A stretch of 64,000 bases of DNA from Vespa crabro (taxonomy: Eukaryota > Arthropoda > Insecta > Hymenoptera > Vespidae), in assembly GCF_910589235.1 (NCBI RefSeq), contig NC_060956.1, forward strand, positions 2,295,001 to 2,359,000, read 5' to 3'. How positions within the stretch are numbered: position 1 is the first letter of the stretch; each line of letters begins with the position of its first letter. This document shows positions 28,108 through 40,839 of this stretch, piece by piece. Under the pieces are notes generated by a model, which saw only the letters and a program-made list of their open reading frames with translations, had not been told where the DNA came from and did not search any database. A program made the translations under genes and the position numbers.

Positions 28108-29337
28108 GTAAATTAAAAGTTACCAGAAGGGTTAAAAAAATCCTAAAGTGATTTTAAAAATCAATTGCTCTTCCTTATAATCTTTCAGGCTGATTACTAT
28201 TTTTTTGCAATTTTTCTTTCTTTTTTATTTATTTTTTTTTTTCAAATTGTAAAACTACAAGCCGAATTATAAGTACGAAAAGTCTCTCGAAAGAAATTGT
28301 TAGATAATTGATATTGACAAATTGGATAAAAAGTTTTTGGCCCAACTAAGAACATTTTGTTTGTCTTATATATATTTCTTTCGTTTACACAGATAAATTT
28401 CACATTAAATCATTTAAAAAACGTAACTATCGTAATAAATATCTTTCCTTCGAGCCTGTAAATAATTTCCAATGGTTATACCAAGAATCGAATTTATAAT
28501 CGAAGGACAGCGTAGAAATCGATTACGAAAGAATCGTAATTGCTGGATCGATCGAATGTGGCAAAGAAAATGTCATAAATATTCCTATTAACTTGAAAAA
28601 TTGTTAAAGGTGTGAACGTGAACCGAGCGGACATTTTCCTCCGTTTACTGCATGTTTATTTATCACGGCTTGTTTGAATTACGAGCGTGAAATATCGTCG
28701 AATAATGTGTGTTCAACGAAAGGCCGTCTCTCATATTTCAAAAGGATCTAATCGTAGCATACCTTTTATTAAAAAAAGAAAGAAAAAGATAATTTTCTAA
28801 TTCAATTCGTTTACATTTGGTAAAAACTAAACGATCAAATATTGTTTCACCGTTTACGTTTAATGCACGAAACCAATAATAATAATCATTATCATAATAA
28901 TAATAATACATTATTATTAATATTATAACTATAATAATGATAATAATAATTATTATAATAATAATGATGATGATGATGATAATGATGATAAAATAAATAA
29001 AAAGACAAAAGTCTAAAGTATATTCGAGGTACGTACGCTTACAAAGAATCACGTGAGTTTGTGGTTTTCCTGTAAGCTTGTCTGATCAAGAACTAACGTA
29101 TCTACTTGACAATCCGGTTCCTTTCGAATACCAATGAACTTACGAGGATATATTATCGATTCTTATCCTCATCGATCTTTCTTTTTTTTATTGTTTTTCT
29201 TCTCGATTTTTATTGTTTTTTTTTCCTTTTTGTTCCTTTTTAATCTCTTTTATTATCTTCTTTTAGAATTACTTTTTCCGCTTTTTGTTTCAGTAATGTA
29301 CACACGTTCATATATTTACGTATGTAAATACACATTT

Positions 29338-29395
<58 letters not shown>

Positions 29396-29466
29396 GGTTA
29401 ATAGGCGAGAGAAAAAATGATTCGCTGAATGTATGTAAATAATCGTTTTCTATCTTTGTATCTAAT

Positions 29467-29505
<39 letters not shown>

Positions 29506-29739
29506 CTCTCTCTTTTTCTCTTATTTCTCATAAAACAGCCTTTAACATAAGCGCTAATAGTTGCGTAACGATCGTAACGGAAGATTTACAACGATCCGAC
29601 AATGAAGACGATAACGAGAAGAATCGCCGTCAGAAGAGTGTTACGATTTTACTCGTGGAATTTATTATGTGAGTATAAGTTATGACCGAAGTATATATAC
29701 ATGAATGTATGTATTTATATACATATATACATATATATA

Positions 29740-29775
<36 letters not shown>

Positions 29776-30305
29776 TGTATGCATGTATGTATGTATGCAT
29801 GTATGTATGTATGTATGTATGTATGTATGTATGTATGTATGTAGATACTGTAGATCCGTGTATGTAATAATAGAGAATCGACACATCTGCTCTAGTAGAT
29901 CCAATAATATATCACGATAATGGTCTCGATCGTGATCGAGAGATCTTGCGAGATCTCATGTCTCAAATGGAAAGATTTGATTTTGAGATTACGATGAGAC
30001 GTAGGCAAAGATGAAAACAAAATTAAAAAAAATAAAAAAAAAACTAAAGAAAAAGAAAAAAAAGAAATAATAAGATTCTCATGTTCATTGCTCGGAAATA
30101 ATCTAATTAACATTATCGCAAATCGACAATTATCAATTGGCCCTAACATATTCTCGTTAATTAGTCTAATTTATTTCGTAACTATAACGTTAAATAGATC
30201 CATGTACCTATGTAACGATAAATTTAATTAACATCAATCTTAAATGCCACTCGCTTATATTTTTTTTTCCTTTTCCTTTTTTTCTTTCTTTTTTCTTTCT
30301 TTTTT

Positions 30306-30340
<35 letters not shown>

Positions 30341-31054
30341 ACACGATTATATTTAGGACGAATAACACGCGCGTGTTTCACTAATTATAACAAAAATTTA
30401 CGTCTTCTTCGTTTTCTTTTTCTCATTTATTTCAATATATTTACGTTATTACAATGAAAAATAGAAAACAAAAAAAAAAAAAAAAGAACAACAAGTATAC
30501 GAAGATCTCTCGATTGTTATCTTTGTTAATTCAATTAACGTATTAACGAACAGAGACACATTTGATTCGTCTTTAAGATATATAACTTAGAAAAAGCAAT
30601 TTATTCTACGACAATACGTAAATCAGTAAAACGACATGTTTTTATGAATTTAAAAATTTATTAAAAAAAAAAAAAGAAAAAGAAAAAGAGACAAAAGAGA
30701 GAGAGAGAGAAGTAACTAACTTAGAAAAAGACAAAAGAGAGATAGACGAATAATCGACGGCCTTGGAGAATTATCTTGGCCAAGGACGAACGAAAAAAGA
30801 AAAGCAAGTTGTATAACGAAAAGGTAAAAGATAAAAAAAATGCTTAGCAATTGCCAATGAATTAAATTTGTTCGTAAAATAAAACGGAAGTTTGACAAGT
30901 TATTTCGTAGAAGCCTAATTGTACCTTATCCCCACTCTTTTTCATCTTTTTTTTTTTAATTAATTTATTTTGTTTTTTATTCTTGAACGTTTATCAATGT
31001 TAATATATTATCACGTTACGATATTACCGTGTTTCGTTTACAAATAAATGATTA

Positions 31055-31107
<53 letters not shown>

Positions 31108-31343
31108 TTCTAATTCTATCCTTGAACGTAGCTCGTACGAATTATTGGCGAGAGACGAGAGGCAAAGTTCGCAGTTTATTATAAAGTTTGGTTTTTAATA
31201 CATTAAATAATGTAACATTGTGATAGCCTTTGTTTCAAATTTTATGTCCTTTAAATCAATTATTATATTACGCGATACTCTTTATGATCGGTTATTACGT
31301 TGAAACGTTGTCCTATGAGAGAACTATTTTCTGTAGTGCACAA

Positions 31344-31410
<67 letters not shown>

Positions 31411-32483
31411 TATATGCACGTTCGTTAATGTATAACGTAATGCAGTATAGGATATATGCTCATGTGTATTTTCATTCAGTGGCAGAATGTATATATTCAT
31501 ATGTATCGTCACATCTGAATTATAACATTTAAAGGAATAGATAACGATAATCTTCAAGAATATAATAGTAAAATCAATAACGATAAAACAATAACATATA
31601 TGTATATATATATATATATATGTATGTATACATGTATGTATGTATTGTACATATCAATTTTGTTCGAATGAAAAGTTGACATATCTCTTTGATAAACTTC
31701 ACGTGTCATTTTAATGAGAACACCCGTAATAAAAACATAATTACGATAAGGTCATCTAACATATCAAAGTAGAATAATGATAAACATATTGTTGTCATTG
31801 AGCATTAACACCTGTTGATACAATTTTCTCTTTCTCATTGGATTCGTTATGAACGTTTTTTCGTCGCTTAATGCTATTTAGGTTTATACTAGCGAGATAA
31901 GAAGATGTTGAAATATTCTCGTGCAAGTCCAAGTTCTTGGCCAAAAGCTGGTATAAATAAAGAACATTGCTAGCTAGTTACAAACGAACTTATATATCAA
32001 TAACGTGTATGTATACGTGCGTATATGTGTGTGTTGTGTGTGTGTGTGTGTATACGTATATACGATTGGAATCGTTTCATGTAAAACGCGATTACAATGT
32101 GATTGTATTTACGAATTTAATTAAAAAAAAAAAAAAGTAAAATCTTAATATCGATCGATACGATTAAAATGGCACACATCTGACTTAGCACAGTTTTTTA
32201 ATCTCAAAAATTTTGTCTATCAAAATCTTGAAAATAATATCATGTTCAAATCTTATTACGACGATCATTTTAAAACGATATCACGAGTTTTCAATCGAGA
32301 TTGTACTACATACGATCATACATATATACTTACATGTACGGTTGTTAATTGATCATAGAGATCGATATAAACGCTTTAGACGCGTTTAATTATCTAACTT
32401 CTAAAGATGAGTCATTGTGGATCAACGAAAGAGTAGATACTCTAGTTTGTTTTCAACCAATCGGAAATTTACCGAATGGAATA

Positions 32484-32568
<85 letters not shown>

Positions 32569-33176
32569 TCTTTTCCCTTCATGTATCAAAGATAATTGAT
32601 TAGGAACGTTCTAATTCTCTCGTATTAATACTAACTTATTTGTTAATAAATTATTTATGATTAATTAAAAAATCAATTTCTCACCGTACGTCGTCTGCCT
32701 AACGTCATCATCATGCCTAATTATTTAATCTTCATAAATATAAATCTTATACAAAAAGATTACAAGTTAAATATATTTATTATCTAATATAAATTAAATA
32801 ATTAGATGTAGGTAAGAATTTTGTTCGGAATTTTTCGTGGAATAAAAAAATGATCAATTCAGCGATGCCGATGAAAATTATCGTGAAAAGAAAATAAGAC
32901 AATGTCCAATGTCGAAAAGAGATAAAAATGAATTCCGTTTATTAAAAGAAAGAAAATCCATGCAAGAAAATACAAATGTATTTCGTTGATTAGAATAATT
33001 CTCCTTCGCCTTTGAACGGCACGATTTAAATTTTTTTTACATTTTTCTTTTTTTTCTTTTTTTTTTTTTTTTTTTAATCGAAGATAATCGATCAGCCAAT
33101 CATTAACAACGTCGTATGATTTCATTTGTTATGAAATTTTTTGAGAGATCATTTTTCTACTTGATATTTATCGCAT

Positions 33177-33207
<31 letters not shown>

Positions 33208-34799
33208 GAAAAAAGAAAAAAAGAGAGGAAAAAAATAAAAAAAAAAAAAAGAAACAAAAAAAAAAGAAAAAAGAAAAAGATCGTAGGGAAAATGTAGACG
33301 CACGAAAGAAAGAGATTTCTTTGAATTGAAATTTATCTGGTAAATGGAAAAGGACAAATTCGAATTTACGGCGTAAAAATTATACAAAAATAAAAATGAA
33401 AGCGATTTGTCGAACGTCGAAAGTTAAATACAATAATTCCGCTTGTTAAAACGGAACTCATGCAGATAGATTATGAACAAACGTGTTGATTAACATTTTC
33501 TTTTTTTCTTTTTTTTTTTCTTCTTTTTTCTACCACCTTCGCAAAGTACGATTTCGTTTCCTCGAAAAACAAACGACGTTAATTTACTCTGCAGCCGCGC
33601 GTGTAACATTATCCCTCTCTTATTTTTTTGCTCGCATTAGATACGAGAATCGCGAAGAAGAAGAAGAAGAAGAAGAGAAGAGACTCGTTTAAAACTCGTG
33701 ACACGCTTTCTTCCAACGGAAGTCTCCTAATTAAGCGTGAACCAAGAGAATCTTCACGTACGTATCCGTCGTCGTAAGAGATGGACTTTTCCTTCTTTTT
33801 TCTTTTTTTTTTTTTTTTTTTTTTTTTTTTGGAGAGGGAAGTAAGTAAAGAGGTAAGAGGGAGAAAGGGTATGTAAATTCGTTACAAGATAAGTTTACAA
33901 GAGAAATTGAATGAATACATAATGGATATACGTGAATGACGTGTTGTTCGAGTTATTGCAAATATACTTTTAAAGTGTTCGAATAAAATTCTTTTACGAT
34001 TAGGAATATAAAAGAGCCAACATGTTTCTTCTATTATACATATATGTACATATCAATGTATCTATAGAACAATATATATACCGTATATCCATACAGAAAA
34101 AAAAAATATATATATATAAGTATTACATATATATATATATTTTTTTTTTTAATTAACTTTTAAATTAAGAAAATATTCAATTAATAAATATTTCAGGATT
34201 CTTGATTAATAAATCTTTTCGTTTACGTCGGACTCAATAAATGCTTCTTTTTCGTTTTCCTCAAACATCTCTTTCACCAATCAACTTTCAAACATATCAC
34301 TTATAACACACTCGTCTTAATGTTATCCTTTAAGGAATTCAATTCTTTAGATTTTAAACTTTGAACTTTAAATGCGACTTGCTACGATACTTCGATAAAT
34401 ATTATAGTAATAAAATCTGATGATAGTTATCGCATACGAAGTAATAAACTATCGCGATCTATAGATCGATTAGAAAGATTTCTTCAAACATTTATTATCT
34501 CTAATGGATTATGAAAAATTGAAGCAATGTCTATCGCTTTTCCGATAAGGATAGAATTGATTTTAATTGTTCGATTATCCAAGTACATCATTATCAGCAA
34601 TAATCTATCGAAAATGTAAATATTTGTTTAAAAATTATTGATATATATATATATTTTTTTTTCCAGCTCCCTACTATTGACATTTATTATGTTTTACGAT
34701 AAGAATGTTTCCTTCAATTATTTGAATAACCTAAATACCTGAGGAAATTCTTTACAATCATATCATATTTACTCCGATAAATAGAAATACGTGGTTCTC

Positions 34800-34841
<42 letters not shown>

Positions 34842-35062
34842 TACGAAATAATACTAATATAATAATAATGATAATCAGATAGAATTTTTATATGTGATAA
34901 CTGATCTTATGTTTTTTCAACTTTTCTCTTATCAATTTGAATGTATAATCCTCACGAAACAGGCGATAAATGTTCAATTAATCACAACAACAGATAATAA
35001 TTTTAAAAGAACACAATTAAATAATATATTTGATGAATTTTTAATAATCTCTCTTATTTGCC

Positions 35063-35116
<54 letters not shown>

Positions 35117-35792
35117 TATATAAGTATATAAGAAATGTAAATGTGTTCGATACTTGTTCGTTATCAATTAGTATTTCTTTTCTTTCTTTTTTTTTTTCTT
35201 TTTTTTTTTCAAGACTCATTGTGCAAATTAATCGAAAAGTAACGATAAGAAAATTCACGGAGGAACTTCTTTTGAAGTTTCGAAGTTCGACGAAAGAATA
35301 CGATATTAATTCCATTGTAATCGTTATCATTGTGGTTGATCTGAATAAGACGAAAGTCAAAGGAGATCGAACACGACGACGATGAGTCGAATAATCGAAT
35401 TGAAATATTTCGATATATAAACATTTTATTATGAACAAGAGAAGTTTTATCCTTTAAGATAAGCCGATCTGATTTGACGAAATGGTTTGATTACAAGATA
35501 ATTCTTTGAATTAATAAATTGCCGATAAAAACAATAAGATGTTGATGGAAGATAAAATAGAAAAAAAAAAAAAAAAAACAGAAAAAAAAAAGAAAAAAAG
35601 AAAAAAAGAAATGAATAAAAATACAATGCGGTTAATAAATTATTAATGTATGTAACGTGAATGAGTCAGAATAAATGTTCTTAAGTAGAAACATTTGCGA
35701 AGATTTAAAAGGGCATTTGTTTAATGAAATTAAAAATGCATTAATCATCGTCGAAATATGCCTTATCGAAATTCTTCCGTGAAGATTTATGC

Positions 35793-35828
<36 letters not shown>

Positions 35829-35912
35829 ATATACGATACAAAGAATTTATATGGAAAGAAATAAAAAAAATATATTAAACGAAAAATTATTCTTACGTTA
35901 CAATTTTCTCTC

Positions 35913-35973
<61 letters not shown>

Positions 35974-37369
35974 TACGTGAGATTATCGATTAAATTAAAA
36001 AAAAAAAATGAAAATAAAAATAAAAAAAAAGAAAAGAAACATAAAGAAAAAAGAAAATTCATCTCCCTGCAATATCGAATATGAAATTAAATTGATTGAT
36101 TGAATTATAATATTTATCTCATTTGATCGAATACGACTATACGATCGTATCGAATGGCGATGGGTCCATTTTAAAAAAAGAAATGACATGAATGAACGCT
36201 CGAAAAAAGGTATGCTCGAAATGTGATTGACTTGGCTCGGATCTAACGAACTTAAATATTTAATCGTCGTTACAAAACTGGTTTAAACCGAATACGTCGT
36301 TAATTCGGAAGAGTAATATTCCACAGATAATCTCATATCGATCGCCGATGATCATCTTTGATGATTCTAATCGTTTTATAAAATATTGCGTTTAATTCTT
36401 ACAAAATCATTAATCGCGCTTGATAATTTCTCGAGTGTTAATTAATTTTGAAATGAAGAGAAAGAAGAAAATCTCTTAAATATACAGTTCGTCGCTGTAA
36501 AAATATTTGATAGAAATTTTTGTAGGCAAAAAACGAAAAAAGAAAAGAAAAAAAAAGAACAGCATTTTTTACCTTTTAATACGAAAAATTTACTACCGTT
36601 TAATCGATCAAAATTGTTTACTTTTTATTCTATCTTTTTTTACGACACGTTACTCACTTAACACATTTGGATCTATAAAGTAAATAGATTAAAATCGCTT
36701 ATAGTTAGTAAAATTTAAGAAAAAAAAAAAAAAAGAAAAAAGAAAAAGAAAAAAGGAAAAAGAAATGTTTAAATATTTTTACAATAATAAATTTGATATC
36801 TGTCATGTGTGTGTCGTCATATGAAAGTAGTGTGAAAAAAACAAATTATTAAATCCTAATCCTCGTGAATGATCGTTGACGTTTACATACAGAGAATACA
36901 TTATAAAAGAAGAATATCATCCGATCAAAAACAAGAGGAAAACATAAAATTTGTTTAACTTCAACTTTGATATCGTTAACGAGAGATCATAATCGATTGA
37001 TTTATTGCATGAAGTCGATAGCTCGAAAAGTGAAAGTCATCTATTGTATATATGTTTACTTTTACCATAAATTATGTTTCCATTTCTCTCATGATCAGAT
37101 GATTAATATATCGAGTTTTTACAATGAGCTCATTGCCAAGATGGAATCGAAAGAAGGACATTTAAATGATTGTGAGTTAATGTTCGATTTGTCCTTCGCC
37201 ATCGAGAAATGAGTTTTATATTTAATCTAATAAAAATGTTCCTTTATAATTTTAACGATCGTTAACAAAAACTTTAAATAACATCTCTCTCCCACAATCT
37301 GTATCTTTAATTTTTTTATTCGAAAAAGTATGATTATGTGATCCTTTTTTTAATACAAAGAAGAAAGAG

Positions 37370-37421
<52 letters not shown>

Positions 37422-38461
37422 AGAGAGATAGAAAGAGAGAAAGGAAAAAGAATATATTATATTGAAGCACATGTATACACATATTCGTCGATGTAGGTCA
37501 ATGTTCTTTCAGATTTAAAGGACACGAATGAAGGATATGCTCGAGAAGAGACAGAAAAGGCGTGTGGGCACGCGCTTGTGACGTTAAAATGAATAAAAAT
37601 ATACAACGTAGTAGATATGGCCATTATATATACATATTCATATACTAAGATATAAACAATCGCAATTTGCTATCTAAGTGGTTTGTATGAACGTAACAAT
37701 TACAAGACACTAAAGAATTTTTTTTTAAATAATATTTTTAACCATAATTTTCTGTACAATACTTATTTCAACCAAAAATTTTTACTAATCATTATTATTA
37801 TTATTATTGATAAATTGATCATTTAAATACATAGAAAATTTTGAATTAATAAATATATTATATGTAATAAAGGTGAATATATATTATTGATGAAATAAAT
37901 TCATTTTCGAAATGAATACAAATTTTCCTTTTTTTTTTATCGCGAAAATCAACGATATAAATTATGCGAAATAATATAATAATATTATCAAAAGTGATTC
38001 AATCAATTTTTCGAGCTTAAACATTCCTTCCTTTCGTTCCTCGAATATTCATAAAATGAAATAATTCGAAGAGAAGGAGAAAAAAAATAAAAATTGAAAG
38101 ATTCCATTCGCGTTGAAATTTTTCTAAATTGTTATAGTGCTTTTAAAAAAGGTCTCATTTTTTCGTGGACTATTGTTATTTACATTTTTTACAATAAAGA
38201 TATGGTTTTCTTTTGTTTTCTTTTTTTTCCTAACAACGGAATTTTTCGAATTTACGAAAGTTAAATAATCTACAAAAAAAAAGAATAAAAAATTTTGTAA
38301 TAGAAGAAAATAAATTTTCGAAAGAAGAAAAACTATTTTTCATAATGGAATACTTTGAAATTATCTATGTTTGGTAATTATCGACGCATAAGACAAAGGA
38401 AAAACGAAATTTGTTTTTACAATATACAATTTACCGTAACACAATTTAAAGGACATAACAG

Positions 38462-38504
<43 letters not shown>

Positions 38505-38536
38505 CGTATGTATATATATATATATGTATACGTATG

Positions 38537-38586
<50 letters not shown>

Positions 38587-38645
38587 CGTATACACATGCG
38601 TACACATTATATACATACGTATGTATATATATATGTATATGTATG

Positions 38646-38691
<46 letters not shown>

Positions 38692-38913
38692 CGTATACAC
38701 ATGCGTACACATTATATACACAATACGGAAAAGATATGTTTATTGTCGATATTATCTTAACCGAGATAGATATTTTTCCACTTTTTTCTATATATATATA
38801 TATATATGACTATTTATATTATAGTCATATATATATATATATTCTTTCTTTTTTCATGTGTTCACATTATAACTCACCGTACTCGCTGTAAATCCTAAAT
38901 TGTCGTGCGACAT
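17604..38913 (-). CDS. SLC36-type proton-coupled amino-acid transporter (gene 2 of tandem pair)
   Basis: Eight coding exons on the minus strand: 38913-38878, 27473-27421, 27215-27090, 26157-25885, 25430-25346, 18994-18707, 18521-18167, 17863-17604. They sum to 1476 nt, 491 residues, in frame throughout. The first coding exon gives only MSHDNLGFTAST; an in-frame TGA lies 18 nt upstream of the ATG, fixing the start. The N-terminus is acidic and polar (EYDDDYEPYDHRTV), followed by HLLKGSLGTGILAMP, the conserved VMPLENEMKTP-like region and a C-terminal hydrophobic half. The 273-nt and 85-nt exons match gene 1 exactly in length and phase, showing common descent. Introns are long: about 11.4 kb after exon 1 and about 6.35 kb between 25346 and 18994. 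The protein is probably a membrane transporter of small amino acids; substrate and membrane are not determinable here. Confidence 0.92.
19417..19468. repeat. (TA)n microsatellite
   Basis: About 50 nt of pure TA in the long gene 2 intron. Confidence 0.95.
21592..21643. repeat. (TA)n microsatellite
   Basis: About 50 nt of pure TA in the long gene 2 intron. Confidence 0.95.
24035..24091. repeat. (CATA)n microsatellite
   Basis: About 14 tetranucleotide units. It gives MYVC-type reading frames that are not genes. Confidence 0.95.
27854..27901. repeat. (CATA)n microsatellite
   Basis: Tetranucleotide run in the first intron of gene 2. Confidence 0.95.
29747..29843. repeat. (GTAT)n microsatellite, long
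   Basis: Nearly 100 nt of GTAT units with two GCAT variants. Confidence 0.95.
29924..29957. repeat. Two adjoining perfect hairpins
   Basis: TCTCGATC/GATCGAGA (2-nt spacer) is followed directly by GAGATCT/AGATCTC (4-nt spacer); the two share two bases. Confidence 0.85.
31346..31404. repeat. (TA)n microsatellite
   Basis: Nearly 60 nt of pure TA. Confidence 0.95.
32487..32561. repeat. (TC)n microsatellite, longest in the window
   Basis: About 75 nt of uninterrupted TC. It generates Ser-Leu reading frames on the plus strand. Confidence 0.95.
34801..34841. repeat. (TAA)n microsatellite
   Basis: Trinucleotide run of about 13 units. Confidence 0.95.
35063..35109. repeat. (TA)n microsatellite
   Basis: Pure TA run in the first intron of gene 2. 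Confidence 0.95.
35909..35972. repeat. (TC)n microsatellite
   Basis: TC run with one or two GT interruptions. Confidence 0.9.
37373..37418. repeat. (GA)n microsatellite
   Basis: Pure GA run in the first intron of gene 2. Confidence 0.95.
38465..38720. repeat. (TA)n array with a tandemly duplicated unit
   Basis: Long TA runs surround two copies of a unit that reads CATACGTATACACATGCG (starting 38583 and 38688), so the unit was duplicated with a step of 105 bp. Confidence 0.85.
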
Positions 38914-39459
38914 CTTTGCTCCAATGGATCACGGATCGTTCACGGTTATCACGAGTTTCCTTTAATCTCTTCCTTAAATTATCTTTAACTCTGCGGCTAC
39001 CGTGTGCAACGAAGAACGAACGATCGTTAATGATAGATTAGAACGATAGATCGAGTGATCAATCGATCCTTCTGATAATATAATAAATTCAATTTTCCAG
39101 AAATCAAATTTAAAAAAGAAAATAAATAAATAAATAGGACAAAATGAGGATAAAAAAAAAAAAAAAAGGAAGGAACAACAAAGAAGGAAGAGAAAGAAGA
39201 AGAAAAGGGTGAAAGGGTGAAAGGAGGAGGAGGAGAAAAGACAAGAAAAAAAAAACGGAAAGAAAGAAAATGATAAAGATAAAGATTAAGATGAAGAAAA
39301 GGAAGATGAGGAAAAAATGATTGAGGGAAAGCTTTTGAATTTGTTCGAACGAAATATATGTATATAAATAAATATATATATATTGTTTGGTAAACTAATT
39401 TCCCGATGTCTACGTTATTAGCGTTGCATTTTATACCGTGACAGGTACGGCGGCCGCAA

Positions 39460-39498
39460 GTCGACTGATTTGTCTTTGCGCGAAGTATTATTTATATA
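39460..39498 (-). promoter_or_regulatory. Core promoter of transporter gene 2 (TATA box plus initiator)
   Basis: On the minus strand TATATAAATA occupies 39498-39489. An arthropod-type initiator TCAGTC has its A at 39466, 30 nt downstream of the first T of TATAAATA, which is canonical spacing. The surrounding 39.41-39.60 kb is unusually GC-rich for this region. The predicted 5' UTR runs from 39466 to the ATG at 38913, with or without a small intron. Confidence 0.6.
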
Positions 39499-39702
39499 GC
39501 ACACCACGGCACGCTACTCGCACTCCTGCCATTTCGTTCTCCTATCGGTCGACCGTAGAGATCACAGTGACAGTGTTCTCTTCTATACTCGTTATCCTCG
39601 CGATCGGATCTTTTTTTTTTTCTTTTTTTTATAATCTATATTTCCACCACTTTAATCAATATCAATATAATATTATTTATTTATTTCTTTACTTATTCAC
39701 AT

Positions 39703-39745
<43 letters not shown>

Positions 39746-40000
39746 TTTGTTAAATTTTTTATTATAATTGTTATTGTTTGAAAAATTTGTCGAAACAATT
39801 TATCGAAAACACAATCGAAATCTGTCGAATTGATTCCGTTAATTTCTCTGCTCCGTACAACTTTACGATATAGACATATATATTCCCGTTATTATTATTA
39901 TTATTATTATTACTATTACATTATAATTATCATATACTATTCACATATAATTACAATTATATGTGGAAAAAAAAAAAGAAAAATAAAGGAAAGAGAAAAG

Positions 40001-40018
40001 AAGAGATCGCGATCTCTT
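40001..40018. repeat. Perfect 18-bp palindrome
   Basis: AAGAGATCGCGATCTCTT, exactly self-complementary. Confidence 0.9.
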
Positions 40019-40710
40019 GGAAAAAAAAAAGAAATCACAGGGATTAACGTCACTTATGATTGCACAATGAAGTATTCACAAAAATAATATCTCATATTTC
40101 GTAAGAATATTTAGCCAAAATTATAATTTTAATTGCACGTTTATCGCTGTAGAATACACGATGTAGTATTTCGAACGACTAATCGGTACATAATAAGTCG
40201 TAAGTTTATAAATAGATTATATTCGAAGGACCGAACGAAGAAGTGGGGCGGATTCTGGGATTAGTCGTCTTTTGTAAACGAATTCTATTCCATCATGTGA
40301 TATAGAGAATGATAGTTCTGCGAATCTTTCGAATCTTCGATTTGTGTGTATCTTCGAAAATTTTCTTCGTATAACATATTTCAAAGTCGATCGAATTTAA
40401 TAAATCATATAAGTTGAAATATAATATCAAGAAATTTATTCATTCGATAAATGTTTCTTTCTATTTTTTTTTTTTTTCTTTTCTTTTTTCTTTCTCCTCT
40501 TTTCTTCTTTTTTTTTAACGATCCCATTTGTTCGTTTGTCACAAGTAAAGATCTTCAAAAGAATTATTTTTTTATTGAACATAAAAGAGAAAACAGTGGA
40601 GTATTAGATATTAATCAAAAGGAAGAAGAGAATTATTGCGTTTATATAGTATATCTCGATGATATAACTAATTATACAATATTTGATCGATCTCTTAAGA
40701 GAGATAATTA

Positions 40711-40742
40711 TTTCGTCGTCGATTATTTAATCGACGACGAAA
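40711..40742. repeat. Inverted repeat with 15-bp perfect arms
   Basis: TTTCGTCGTCGATTA and its exact complement are separated by two T residues; 32 nt in all. Confidence 0.9.
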
Positions 40743-40795
40743 GAAATAAAATTAACTGTCACACACAATATAGAAATTTGAATATATATATATAT

Positions 40796-40839
<44 letters not shown>

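Larger units (their letters stand above)
27474..38877. other. First intron of gene 2 (about 11.4 kb)
   Basis: No coding exon seen. It is dominated by simple repeats, several listed separately, with moderately complex tracts near 29540-29660, 29900-29960 and 31650-31960. Paired hairpins occur at 29924-29957. Confidence 0.6.

Noticed and set aside
29747..29843. Regular GTAT array as a possible CRISPR-like repeat
   Set aside because: No spacers; it is a plain tetranucleotide microsatellite.
32349..32603. Open frames rich in Ser-Leu or Ile-Tyr repeats (also at 8877-9245, 13850-14190, 29630-29920, 38355-38891 and elsewhere)
   Set aside because: They are translations of CT, TA or CATA microsatellites with no start context, splice sites or protein-like composition.
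34894..35438. Overlapping long open frames on both strands
   Set aside because: Both pass through the same TA run, and the open frames reflect composition; no protein family is visible.
36967..37212. 81-codon plus-strand open frame in the first intron of gene 2
   Set aside because: No splice context, no recognised domain, and length within chance for AT-rich DNA. A small unknown gene cannot be fully excluded.
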